This document shows positions 1 through 11,050 of a DNA stretch of 64,000 nucleotides, in pieces. The DNA is from Chondrus crispus (lineage: Eukaryota; Rhodophyta; Florideophyceae; Gigartinales; Gigartinaceae). The position numbers were made by a program, and so were the translations under genes. Below the pieces are notes generated by a model. That model did not search any database. It was not told the DNA's origin and saw only the letters and a list, made by a program, of their open reading frames with translations. Where the stretch lies: contig NW_005179173.1 in NCBI RefSeq assembly GCF_000350225.1, positions 40,178 through 104,177 on the forward strand. The letters run 5' to 3'. How positions within the stretch are numbered: the stretch's first letter is position 1; every line of letters begins with the position of its first letter.

Positions 1-423
1 CGCACGACGTGCAGCGCGGCGCGGCCGCCGAACGACCCGTCGTCGCTGCGGACCGAGTCTGAGCGGCGGCGCAACTCGCCGCCCAAGCCGCTGCGGCGGC
101 GGCGGCGGCGGCGCGGCGACGACGACCTGGACTGGGACGCCATGGAGTCGGTGCCCATCGTGCGGCCGGACGCGCCGCCGGAGTCCGGCGAGGACTACTG
201 GGTCGACGCGGACGAGCTGCTCGAGCCCAGCGCCGCGCCCAAGCCGGCCCCCGCCAAGCCGCTCGACGAGGCCGTCAAGCAGCGCCTGCGCCAGGAGGTC
301 GTCAGCCCGTACGAGAACAACTGGATCCTTTGGGTCGTCGCCGTCGTCGCCGTCCTCGTCCTGCTCGTCAAGGTCTTCGGAGGCCTTGATACACTACCCA
401 TTATCTCAGTCCCCGACTTGTAG
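1..423 (+). CDS. Tail-anchored membrane protein, C-terminal part (5' end outside window)
   Basis: The frame is open from base 1 to the TAG at 421-423, giving 140 visible residues; the start lies upstream. The visible part has an arginine tract, an acidic DDDLDWD patch, a proline/alanine-rich linker and one hydrophobic segment (about visible residues 108-124, NNWILWVVAVVAVLVLLV). Only about 17 residues follow it. A single membrane span this close to the end is the layout of a tail-anchored protein with its bulk in the cytosol. The first visible ATG (142) is probably internal, because the GC-rich frame continues above it. I do not recognise the family. The following gene, YKT6, lies on the same strand about 580 bp away. 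Confidence 0.6.
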   Translation, partial: RTTCSAARPPNDPSSLRTESERRRNSPPKPLRRRRRRRGDDDLDWDAMESVPIVRPDAPPESGEDYWVDADELLEPSAAPKPAPAKPLDEAVKQRLRQEVVSPYENNWILWVVAVVAVLVLLVKVFGGLDTLPIISVPDL

Positions 424-1001
424 GCGGGGAGCGTGTCGTAGCGCCAGGTGTTGCTCTTCGCGGCTACCATGTCGTTGTTGCCTTGGGAGAGCGCAAAGGG
501 ACTCTCTGTGTGGGCCACACCAGCACTTACTCAACACGCGACTCACGCAGCATGGCGGCGATGGCGACCCAGGCGCCGGCGGGCGTGGCGTCGCTTTGTA
601 CTCGTTGTATCGCATGGTGATGTCGTAGCGCATGGCGAGGTCGTAGCGCGTCGCGATGGCCTATACGCTATCGCCGTAAAGACCATGATCCAATTCTACT
701 TACCTTGACTGAATTCAGCCCACTGTAAGCCACATGTCCCAGTGTCAGAGCGTGCCCACGCATGCAATTGGAGCCTTACAGACGGCCCCCTGTGACATGT
801 TCCCCTTTGCTCCGCCACACTCGACCCCTTCTGTCCTTGGTCCCTCGTCACTCTTCGCCGCGCCCCTCCCGCTTGCTCGCTCTGCTGCTCCTCACCTCTC
901 ACCCCACGCTGCGAGCGTCGAAGAAACAACCCCGCCAACCGCTCAATTCTTTGCGCCAACCTATTAGGGCCTGTCTCTCTCTCTCTCTTCGTCACAGAAC
1001 C
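424..1001. other. Intergenic; YKT6 upstream region
   Basis: No convincing gene. The last 200 bases become pyrimidine-rich on the plus strand, ending in CTCTCTCTCTCTC just before the YKT6 start. The same pyrimidine-rich leader occurs before the genes at 6034 and 9647, so it probably marks 5' untranslated sequence. Confidence 0.5.
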
Positions 1002-2082
1002 ATGAAGATTGTCTCGCTCATGGTGCTGCGCGCACTCGACGCAGAACCCGACGCTAACATCTTGGCCTCGGCCTACTTCCTCGACAACTTTGGCTACTTT
1101 CAACGGGAACCGTACGTCCACTTTGCACCCTCTCCACGCCTTCCTATTCCCCTTCGCGCGGAGCCCGTCTTTCTAACCCTCTCCTGAGAACCCCCCCCCC
1201 GCCCCCTCTCCCACGCCTCCTTCCACATTTTCTGCGCGCAGCGTCAAGCAATTCGCCACCTTCGTCTCGAAGACCGTAGCGAAGCGCGTCGAGCTAGGGC
1301 AGCGGAGCTCAATAGAGCACGAGAGCCACCTGGTCCACGTCCACGTCCGGTCGAACGGGCTGGCCGCCGTGGCGGTATGCGACGCCGAGTACCCGTCGCG
1401 CGTCGCCTTCACGCTCCTCATGAAGGTGCAGGAGGACTTCATGACCGCCCACGCAGACGCCACATGGCTCGCCGCCACCGACGAACTCCCCTTCCCACCG
1501 CTTGACGACATGATTCGAAAGTATCAGGACCCGCACGAGGCCGACGCCATCATGAAGATACAGAAGGATTTAGACGATACCAAGATCATACTGCACAAGA
1601 CTATTGACTCTGTCCTGGAAAGGGGCGTTAAGCTAGATAACCTCGTCGAGAAGAGTACCGACCTTTCCGCCCAATCGAAAATGTACGTTGTTTGCCGTCT
1701 TAGGGAGCTGGTGAGCGGGAGGAGGGGCCGTGCGGTTTCACGCCGTGCGCGACCGTGCATGCAGTGCTGACTAGCTGTCGTTTTGTTCCTGTCTCGTTAT
1801 GACATGCCCGCTATTTGCGGTATCGTTGCGCCATGCGCGTCTTGACTGATCGCGTACAAAGGTTTTATAAGGTATGTGCACGCCAGTGTCTCGCACCCAA
1901 AACGACCGCGACTCGCTTGAGGGTAACGTCTACAGTTCGCACAGAAATTCTAACGCACCGATGTTGGACTGGGGCTTCAATATGATTGCGTCTTTGTCAC
2001 AACCACCTTTTTTTTCCTGTCACTTGCGTGCGCATTTACACAGACTGCGAAGAAGCAGAACAGTTGTTGTAGTATGATGTGA
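1002..2082 (+). CDS. YKT6: Synaptobrevin homologue YKT6 (R-SNARE), four exons
   Basis: Exons are 1002-1111, 1242-1682, 1862-1871 and 2044-2082, giving 199 aa (human YKT6 is 198). Introns of 130, 179 and 172 nt begin GTACGT, GTACGT and GTATGT and end in AG. Exon 3 is only 10 nt; it completes the split codon and adds F-Y-K, so the join reads QSKMFYK, matching human QSKAFYK. The N-terminal longin domain (about residues 1-130, with EYPSRVAFTLL) precedes an R-SNARE coiled coil (about 135-190, DDTKIILHKTIDSVLERG). The protein ends NSCCSMM: the last four residues form a CaaX box for prenylation and the preceding cysteine is the usual palmitoylation site. YKT6 acts in Golgi, endosome and vacuole/autophagosome fusion. 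Family and splicing are secure by alignment from memory; transcripts were not seen. Confidence 0.93.
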
Positions 2083-5000
2083 CGGGGATAGCGTTTAGGT
2101 TTTTCTTATGTCGCCGGAAGGGCAAGCGCTAGAACGTGGACAACGTTTTTGTCTAACTTAGATTTTTGAACTGTCTTCCGCACTTTGGCCAGCGAGACAA
2201 AAATAAACCTGTCAGAGCCGCTCGATCTCTCTTCGTCGTAGACGTGCGAGTACAGGAAGTGGCCATACGAGGGGAGGCTTGCTAAGCAATAAGGTGACAA
2301 CGTAGCGAAGCAAGCCGAGGACACGCGCCGGGCACTGCCATCGTCGTCATAAGTGTGGCAGCCAGAGGCAGTTTAGAGCGGCGCATCTGTCACACTTGAC
2401 TGCAGAAGAGTTACAGTATCGCCGTGATGTGGAGCTCCCTGAGGGCGCGGCATTGGACAAGTGTGGACTTCAGTGAGGCTGTCCACGGTCCAGAGTCCTG
2501 GAACGGTGGATCGCCTCAGACCTGTTCGCGTATCGCTGTCCAGTGAAGAGTTGGTGACTTCGAGCAAGGCGATGAACGAGACGTGGCGGGTCGTGCTGCA
2601 TCGGGGATGAGACGCAACGAGATAACTGTCGGACACTGTTGCGAACACTGTTGCGAACACTATTCACTGAACAGTGGCAACATAGGTCATTCCAATTCCA
2701 CTGGGACTACATATTTAACGTCCATTTCGATGGTTGTATCCCGCTGGTACTACCGTAAATTGCTTGCCCAACAAAATTTAGGAATGTATGAGCCATTGAC
2801 AGAGCGACATATTGGTCAGATTAGCGTGGTCGCGGGACGATGACGGCAGTGGTGCCTCTGCGGACAGGACTGAAGGAAGAGCAGACGATACACTGCGAGG
2901 CCTCGAGAGGCATTCATGCACTCTTCAAAGAGAAAGGGTGCGGGGGCGGGGGTACAGATGGTTGTGCTGTAAACAAGCGGCGACCGTTCATGCGCACAAC
3001 CTTCCGCCCGTCCTGCCAACTTCAGATTTACACAGTAGAGGATAGTGAAGACAGTTAGTGAAGGCATAAACTTTACTGTATTGCTTGGCGAAAACAGTTG
3101 CGATGTAGGAAACCCGTTTTAATCGCTATAGTTACCTCGGTAACTCGTCCATTTTATGGCGGCTGCCGTACGTGGCTGTATGTGTAAATTGGGCTTTAAT
3201 CTAAACCGTGGTGGCGTAACGATGACATCGCAACATGTTGTACGCCACCACGCAGGAGCAGAGATGATGGAAGGTGGTGGGTTTAGCAATGTAATGTACA
3301 GTAGTGCAATGATAACTTTTCTCAAACCCGAAAGCAAGAAAGCGACGGTACAACTGCGCCATTGCTCTGCGTCAGGAATCGATAAACTGCAGAGAAGTGT
3401 ACAGATCGGGGTGATCAGCTTTGCTGAACTGCGCGTGGAGATACAAAATGGATAGGGCCAGCTATTTTGGGAGGCCTCCACATGTTGTTCTACTATAGCT
3501 CGGTTTCAAAAGGCTGATTTCAAGCTCAACGAGTATTTTCCCTCGTGCAAAAGTAAATGTCAATCAGAACGGGCGCCGGCTTATAATCCGGTCAAGCTTA
3601 ATAAGCATATTCGATTTTCCCGGCGTACAAACGTGCCCGCGAAAGGGTTCCCCATCAGCCAGGTTTGGACTGCGGAATAAATAAGAATAAGCGCCGGAAA
3701 TAGAACTTTGTGTACGTATGAAGGGGTGAATGGAACGATTGAATTCCATCTGATATTAAAGTGTTTTAAAAATGTCTATAAAAAGTTTAGATAGAGCATA
3801 AGCAATCATGTAAGAACAAGTGAAGAAGGATAACGTAATTTGCAGGGCAAATGTCGGACAGAGGTTGCGCGCGTAGCGACGTGGGCTCGAATCTTGATGG
3901 TGTGCTAGTGGGTTTCGCCGCGAACCCGGGGGGAGTCGTTTTGAAATTTTAGATGCAATAGTGGACTGGTGTTGCACTGTACTGCTACTGCGGTGTCCAG
4001 GTCGCAGTCGAACGACGGAAGAGGGTGTCCACTGCGCAAAGAAATTTGTGAAGGCAGCTGGGCAGCGCGGGTCGCGCAGTGCAATCCCGATGGTGGGCGG
4101 GGGCGGGCAGGATAGGGAGGGGATGGTACGTAGCAGTGGCTGGACGAAAGGGGCGGGCGGGGGTGAGGGGGGCGGGAAGGGTGAGACGGGGCGGCGGGAA
4201 GGTAATGGTCCCGAGAGGAGAGGGCAGTCGGTATGAGCGGGGCGAGTATGAGGTAATAGTGATAGATGGCCGGAGGAGAATTGACGCGTCGTGTAATGCC
4301 GGCCACCCATTGGCAACCACAGCCGCATGTCATTGGATAACGCACCAGGGCGTGCTGTATGCCCTCCGCTCTCTGCGCGTTGGTCTTTTATTGCCGCTAG
4401 ACAAGTGTGGTCTTCTCGCGGCGTGCCGCACAGAACCCCCCGCGCCGCCCTCCCTGAGGACTCTCCGTTCTCCTCGTCCGCCTTCTTATGAAACCGCCGC
4501 ACTGCATGTGGACATGGAACATTGACACCGCTCCACATCCCGCAGCCTTCGTCATGTGCTGAGTTCAGCCTACTTCACATGTTACATGAGATCGCAAGCG
4601 TAATTGATACAGTACCCAAGGGTACAGTACATCGTAGGAAGACAAATGCAGGAGTCCCATTCCTACCAGAATCCGAGTCGCATTTTTCATTTTCCCTGCA
4701 GCTGCACATATTCAAAGTTTTATGCAGCGTGCTTGAACGCCCTCCACGAGACAGTGAACAGAAACACTGTTTCGTAGTGTGTTGCGGCAAAAATGACAAG
4801 CATCAGGCAACACACCAAGGAAATTCGACAAAGCCACATCACACATGCCCGCATATATGAAAGTGAAGCCCGTGTAGCTCTAACTGTATTCCACAAAATG
4901 CCTTCCGGTCCCGATCGCCCGACCAGAGCCGACCCTTTTCACTGTATGCAGAAAATGTGCCCTCCCGCACTGGCCAGCCATACTGTAGTACACACAATCG

Positions 5001-6033
5001 CGCCGATTCAACGAAATCATTCAGTGCTGTATAAGTCCATGGGGCCTTGACGGTTAGTCGCGAGACCCCTCGATAATTGTACAGGGAGGGTTCTCTCCTA
5101 AAAAAAAAAGCAAGGGATAAACAGCGCCTTCACTTCTACGATGGCGATGCGGGCTTGGGTTGCCACCAACTTGTGTAAACTTGATATTTCGAACGGGCTT
5201 CGCACGATGGGGGGGTGAATGAGCGCGGAGAATGGCACGCAACAGCGGCAACTTTCAATTTCGATCGCGGCTCAAACGGCGACGGCCCGTGGCCGGCCAA
5301 AGGTGCTGAGGCGCAGGTCAAGGGGGCGGTGCCGGTGCGTAAGGCGGCAGCTTCTGTCGTGGCGGGCGCTTCGACGCTGGTGGGGCTGGTGGAAGCCAAA
5401 GACTCGCGATCAGACGGAATTGAGCGCCGGGTGGAAAACGATGTTTGCTTTGAATATCTTTGTTACGCGAGCTTGGAATCCATAGAAACGGGCACGTAAG
5501 TCTATTTGGAATAATCAAATCATGTCGTTTAGTCGCCATTCGCTAAAAGGGCGAGCAAAGTCCTGACTTACACGGCACCACCATACGTGGCGAACTCAAC
5601 CCGCCCTTCGCGGAGACCCCCTGCCCGTCGCCCGCCCTTTACAATCGTAATGAGCATGGACAGGTCCTCCCTATCACTCTCCCCCGTCAACACGTCCCGC
5701 GCTGAATACTGGCTCTGTCGCCCGGGACGAAATGCCCCTTGACAGGCATACTGTTGCACTGGTATCAACCACACCCTCTGTACGGAATCCTTCTTGCCCC
5801 CCCCCCCCCCCCCCCCCTTCCTCCCCCCCGCCCTGCCCTCCTCCCCCAACCCACCACTACTCTCACTTTCCCGTTGTTGTCTCAACGTAGCCCTCCCACA
5901 CCTAGACACCCCCCCCCCTACTTCCTGCCTGCCTACACCATTATTCCTTGAGCGTCCACTTTCTTTCCTCTCCTTTCTTTATCCCTCTCCTTGTCCGCTT
6001 CCCACAACTCTCCTGCCCACATCCGCCGGCGAG
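2083..6033. other. Long intergenic region, no convincing gene
   Basis: Nearly 4 kb between YKT6 and the next credible gene. Several frames stay open but none shows a recognisable domain. About 3900-4540 is strongly purine-rich on the plus strand, which explains a 260-codon open frame on the minus strand. A frame at about 5215-5499 has a plausible composition but no ATG in frame at its start. TACAGTA-type motifs occur near 3294, 4608, 4625 and 4985. The last 270 bases are pyrimidine-rich with a C run near 5799-5818 and probably form the leader of the gene at 6034. Confidence 0.4.
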
Positions 6034-7053
6034 ATGTCTTCCCCGTCCGCTTCACCACGCGGCTCGGACATTTCCTTCTCCTCCGTCCATAGCACCCTCT
6101 CCAATTCCTCCCCGTCGAAACACCCACCCGTCTCTCTCACAGCTGACTCGCCTCCATGCGTCTCGACCTCCACGATATCCCGCTCCTCTGCGTCCGCTTC
6201 CTCGACCAGCTCAACCTGCCCGACATCACCTGTTTCGCCTGTCGCCACGTTTGCACATAGCATCTCGTCTCATCTGCTGGAACCCATCTCATCCTCCGGC
6301 CTTCCGAAAGCTCGCGTCTTTGTGGAACGACGACCACAAACGGCAGCTGACTCATCCGCTGACCGCCCTCGCGCCAATTCTGCTCATCCACGCCGTCTGC
6401 CGGGCTCATACCGTCCTCAATTGGCTATCAACACTGTCCAGAGCACCCATGCTAGGCGAGATCCTCGATGTGTTTCGGATTTGCATGAGGCCTTTCGCGC
6501 AAGGCGGGGTGCTGCGTGGGAGCCAGTAACTTCATCTCTCCAAAGCGACGAGCCCCCCGTGTTGCGCGACGCAGAGACACTATCAGAGGAAGCTCGCGGA
6601 TATCTGAGCGAGGACGATGCGTCTGTCCCGAGCTGGCTTCCCGAGGATGAGAGACGGGACTGGACTTCAAGTGAGACGATCGAACCAGAGGTCGACTTTG
6701 AAGACGAGGAGGAGACGCCTTCTCGTCATGATCCGTGCGAAGAAGAGGCGGTTGCAGCGAAAAAATGGATAGGAAGTTTGCGAAATCTCAGTCACCTTGG
6801 GAGACGCGGTTCAAAGAAGGAAAATTTGCCTATGCGAGGCAGCATTTTAGATATTCGGCCACCGACAGTGAGGGAGCGCTTCGGAGTGCGAAGCAAAAGG
6901 AGGAAAGGACGTGACTTTTGGGGTGAGAGAGAATGCAACAAAGAGGACCGAGCTGACGAGTATGTTGGGTTTTTGCTCAAGGCAGATGTGAGACAGGAAA
7001 AGAAGGTCAAAAAGGTCCACTCGTGGCTACGGGTTTTCCGACGGTCCCAGTAA
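6034..7053 (+). CDS. Disordered protein with C-terminal RGSIL/PPT motif, paralogue A
   Basis: 339 aa from the ATG in the context GCGAGATGTCT. The upstream frame (no ATG, proline/leucine-rich) looks like leader. Residues 1-150 are rich in Ser, Pro and Thr and probably unstructured. An acidic stretch follows at about 180-245, then a basic C-terminus. Residues 265-284 form the pattern LPxRGSILxxxPPTxxERxG, and the protein ends in WLRVFRRSQ. The same motif, preceded by an acidic/serine region and followed by a terminal FRR, occurs in the protein at 9647-10471, so the two are paralogues in the same orientation about 2.6 kb apart. No membrane segment or enzyme motif is visible and I do not recognise the family. 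The shared motif may be a protein-docking element, but that is inference. Confidence 0.7.
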   Translation: MSSPSASPRGSDISFSSVHSTLSNSSPSKHPPVSLTADSPPCVSTSTISRSSASASSTSSTCPTSPVSPVATFAHSISSHLLEPISSSGLPKARVFVERRPQTAADSSADRPRANSAHPRRLPGSYRPQLAINTVQSTHARRDPRCVSDLHEAFRARRGAAWEPVTSSLQSDEPPVLRDAETLSEEARGYLSEDDASVPSWLPEDERRDWTSSETIEPEVDFEDEEETPSRHDPCEEEAVAAKKWIGSLRNLSHLGRRGSKKENLPMRGSILDIRPPTVRERFGVRSKRRKGRDFWGERECNKEDRADEYVGFLLKADVRQEKKVKKVHSWLRVFRRSQ

Positions 7054-9646
7054 TGTCGGTGAATAGCCCCCACACTACATGACATTTTTTTTGTTTATAC
7101 CTTCGCAAGAATAATTGTTTTGCAAGCCACAACGCCTCCCATATGCATTAAGAGAGAAGGAAGTTTCGCTTTTCACGGACATGAGAACGCTACGCATTTC
7201 GGAATCTCTTGCCGTCATCTGTGTTTGCACTAGAGGATACACTCTTTCCATACGCTAAAAGAAACACTTTCCTCTTCCACATTTCGAGTCAAAAGATGAC
7301 GACACGACCATAGCCGCTACATAGCCACAGAGGCATCCCTGTATTACGAGTTATCATGCACAGGAAGTGAGTGAGGACATGCCCTGAGCACTGTGCCGGG
7401 AGTTGGACAAAACTGCGAGGTAATGGCTGTAACGAACGGACGAGAAAGCAGAGGCCACATTGAGGGTTGGGATGTGAATGTATGAAATGTGGGAATGTGG
7501 CGTTCTCAGCGCCTCCCGAACTGTGGTAGAGGAAGGGACGTCACAGGTAGTAACGTGCGTGTGAATGCCTTGTGTCCTCCACACGTTGTCCAAAGCAGAG
7601 TTGCCCATTTCCATGTGAAATGTGCGTAATGCTTTGAAGGGGTGGGGGGCAAAGAGAAACCAATACAGTAGCAAGGTGTTACCCCAGGTGTATTCCAGTC
7701 GTGCGAGAATGTTTGAATGAATATGAATATGACATTGTATCACTTTGCGGTGTGTCTTGCAGATAGTGTCAATCATAAACAAGCAGGACAGACGAGCTGT
7801 AATGTATGGCACACTATTGGTCGAAGCGTTGTCCACTTTGCGGTTTCCTTGGAGAGATTTAATTCAATCTCAATCGCATATCCTTAAACCACGTTAGCGT
7901 CAAATGGTAGGACGTACAGTAGTTGCGTTGCAGGTAGAGCCCTTGGAAGGAGAAAGTGCTCTACTGCCCTGACGTGTTCCTCGTCGCTATCTCACGCTAT
8001 GACGTTTGGCAGAGAAAAGTATCTTGTATTGTGATGGATAAAGAATTGGCTATCGTAATCTCAACGTTGCGCCTCCCTCGTGAGGTATCGGCGAGAGGAG
8101 AAACAGGTCTCCGTAGCGACCAACCAAACACGGTTCAACAGTGTGACTGTGCTGCACAATACGTGCCATGCGCAGCGGGTCAGGAGTGAAATCTCTGCAC
8201 CACTTATTTTCGTTGTAGTTGACAGAGCATCTACACCAAGGGCCAATGAGGTGCCCCAATTGTAAAAGAGATGAATTTGCCCTCGAGTCAAGTTTTTTAA
8301 AATACCGTGTGATTGTGTTTGGGCAACAGTGATGTGCAAGCATTGATGGGCATGTGTTTCCCCTCAGTTCTACTATATGCCTCAAACTTGTGGCATGACA
8401 AGCGAAGCCGATTCACTGCAAAAGGAGTCCACACACAGCTGTGGGAAGATTGGATTACTGTCGTCTTCGTTGAATGATGAAGCTTCGCGGACCGAGCGTG
8501 CCGTGCCAAGTCTCAGTGCTTAGGAGAGGAAGCTTGGATTGTATTGATCTCCGGAAGATTTATAGAAGAAAAAGTCATCGGACAACAGAGTTTAGAAAGC
8601 TGAACCTTTGTGCTGGTACTGTAGTATAAAAACTCATGGGCATCGACAGGACAGTAGCGAGACAGATTTATGTCCCGTACATGTCAATGTGTGAGAAGAA
8701 ACTTTTGTTTTGTTTATGGATGTACTGTACGTATTCGGACTGTGTCTTCCCTTTTCATTGTACTGTAGAACAACTCTTGACTGTCACGAAATCGAAGGCA
8801 TTCAGTTGTATAATTAAATTTACTCTCCTTGAGCCCGGGAGGTAACTTAAACGTTTAACAGATCCGTAACCTCTCTGACATTACAGTACACTACAGTACC
8901 CTTCTCCTTGTAGTGGAAGGTTCCTCTTCTTGCAGAATATGGGGCCCGAGAAACAAGGCGCTTCCCTTCCAACTAAGGATGCTCGCAAGGATTGCCCTTC
9001 GAAGGGTAGCTAGAGAATTAGAGAAGGGGTCTGTCTATCGGAGACCGTCGGAAAGCATCAAGCCGGCAGACTCCTAGGACAAAAAGGCCTCAGCAGCTGC
9101 CCAGGAGTTCCCCCCTCTCTGCGGATACAACACCAGGACAGCAGGGCAGAAATGGCCTGCCGTCAGGGTGTCGTATCTGCAGGACACAAAAATGGTTGGC
9201 TATATGCAAAACTATGATGCAAATGATTGGCCTATTTTCATTTCTGCACAAGCGATTGAGCAGTTGTACTTGCTGCAAATCTTCTGATTAAATTCTCCAA
9301 TGCTTTGCCTTGGTGCCCCATTGCTGAAACCGTTGCTAGGACAGCCGGCAACACAACAGTGACGTGAAGCTCTTCGAGCGTTTCCCTGTGTCTGCCCACG
9401 GCGTATACTTTCTCAAGCCCTGTCGCCGACGCTGTAGACTCGGCATACATCATCCCTCCCACTCTTAACACCGCAATGCAGCGTCCTTCCGGTCTAGTTG
9501 TTCAAAAACAACTATGCCCCTCCTTGACGTACCACTTGCCCCCATCTTGACACCTTAGACAGACAACTACAGCCACTTTTTGCAGCTCACCAAGCTTTTC
9601 CTCATTGTCCTTGTCCTCTCCCCTTTTGCCAACACAGACCATCGTC
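7054..9646. other. Intergenic region between the two paralogues
   Basis: No credible gene seen. A 160-codon open frame on the minus strand (about 7354-7836) is His/Thr/Ser-rich and looks fortuitous. Motifs of the TACTGTA/TACAGTA type occur near 7914, 8620 (followed by GTATAAAA), 8725, 8761, 8882 and 8891. The final stretch is pyrimidine-rich, as before paralogue A. Confidence 0.4.
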
Positions 9647-10471
9647 ATGCTCGCCTCCGTCCCCGCTCCATTCCGCACCCCCGCCCTCCCTAAGCACCGG
9701 CCGTCCTCTTCCCTTGACCTAGATTCCCCCTTCTCCTCCATCTCCAGTCCCCACCTCTCCCTTCAACACTCCTCGCGCCTCATCGATCGCCACTCGATTA
9801 TCTCAGTCAAAAACAAGCGCATCCCTCCACCGTCGTACCGCACCGGCATCATCCAAGACAACAGGCGTGCCCCGTACGAGTACCCTCTCCCTCTCCCTCC
9901 CGTTCCCCAACAGGACCCCTGGTCAAGCAGCGATCGCCACGCAGCCTCGCTCTCCAGTCGGAATAGCCTTTTGCGCCCCCGCAATCAATGCGCTCCAGTG
10001 ACGGGCTTCTCACGAAGGGCAGAACCGCATGCACTCGCCGACTTACACAGTGGAAGGAGTGGATTTGAGGTTGGTGGGGATCAAAGGAAGATAATTTCGA
10101 TGCAACATGATATGAGAAAGCTTGTTACCGAGGTCGGGACAATTATGGAGTGGGAGAAGAACAGCAAGAACGCTCTTGAAGAGGAATATTCGGAAGCGTC
10201 TGACGAGGAGGGAGACGTCGGTGTCGGGCTCATAATGAGCCAGAGAAGCGAGAGCGTACTGAAGCGCTTGATGAGACGCAAGGATCGCGTAGTGCAGGAT
10301 GATGGCCTGCCGCTGAGGGGGAGCATTCTATGTGTGAAGCCACCAACAATAAAGGAGAGGCTTGGTTTTGGGGGTGGGTTTGTGCAGGAGCGACAGAGTG
10401 GGGATCCGGGCAGAGGGAAGAGACGCTGGTTTATGATAAGCATGTTCCGCAGGAATAGGTATGAGGGGTGA
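9647..10471 (+). CDS. Disordered protein with C-terminal RGSIL/PPT motif, paralogue B
   Basis: 274 aa from the first in-frame ATG (ACCATCGTCATGCTC). The N-terminal half is rich in Pro, Ser and Arg and has no fold I recognise. An acidic segment at about 180-205 (EEEYSEASDEEGD) precedes a basic patch (KRLMRRKDR). Residues 221-240 read LPLRGSILCVKPPTIKERLG, matching LPMRGSILDIRPPTVRERFG of the protein at 6034-7053. The C-terminus ends in MFRRNRYEG, comparable to VFRRSQ there. Outside these two blocks and the general layout the proteins have diverged strongly, so the blocks are probably the functional parts. Function unknown. An intron in the leader (AG at 9635-9636) is possible and would not change the protein. 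Confidence 0.72.
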   Translation: MLASVPAPFRTPALPKHRPSSSLDLDSPFSSISSPHLSLQHSSRLIDRHSIISVKNKRIPPPSYRTGIIQDNRRAPYEYPLPLPPVPQQDPWSSSDRHAASLSSRNSLLRPRNQCAPVTGFSRRAEPHALADLHSGRSGFEVGGDQRKIISMQHDMRKLVTEVGTIMEWEKNSKNALEEEYSEASDEEGDVGVGLIMSQRSESVLKRLMRRKDRVVQDDGLPLRGSILCVKPPTIKERLGFGGGFVQERQSGDPGRGKRRWFMISMFRRNRYEG

Positions 10472-11050
10472 GCTTGAGCATATACACTCTTGGTTCTCAT
10501 TGGGGGTCGCGCTCATCTGGACTGGGGCAGCTGGTCGAGTAACCGAAAACGTTCTCCAGCTCTGTGTTCCCTTCCTCTTTGTAATCGCGCTTATCACTAA
10601 ACGTCTGGATGTTCAATATTGCTCCATACCTAGGGTGCAGAGTTACCCAAAATATTGTTTGGTGCAGTACCGTATTTAATCCTCCTGGATGTTAGGTTAC
10701 TTTCCAGTCAAAACGTTATCGCGGAAACGCAGAAAGCCTCTATCTACAGCACAGTACAACCGAAGCAAAGGGTCGCTCAGAGATGGCCGATACTCACTCG
10801 CCATTCTGTCGTTGCAACATTTAAAACGCTGCAGTTCGAACAGGGTACCGATCGTAGCGGTCTTGGTTTTGTCTACAATGTCTCAACGCTTGGCAGCAGT
10901 TAGAATAATGTGTGATATGTAGACCGTCCTTGCGTTTGCACACTTACCTGGGAAAACTTGAAAAACGAAAACAGGAGCTCTCTTGGATCTCCTCGTAGCC
11001 GGTGAAAGGGTTACATAAATATATCAAATAGCTTTCCGGCGACTTGTATT
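10472..11050. other. Intergenic, convergent
   Basis: Between the convergent ends of paralogue B (plus) and the 3-ketoacyl-CoA synthase (minus). No gene seen. Two TACAGTAC/GCAGTACCGTA-like motifs lie near 10668 and 10750. Confidence 0.4.

Noticed and set aside
3756-4538. 260-codon open frame on the minus strand
   Set aside because: It lies over a purine-biased stretch that removes stop codons on the other strand, the composition is low-complexity Pro/Arg/Ser and no domain is visible.
5215-5499. Possible small gene near 5.2-5.5 kb on the plus strand
   Set aside because: Two overlapping frames compete; the better-composed one has no ATG start and no recognisable family.
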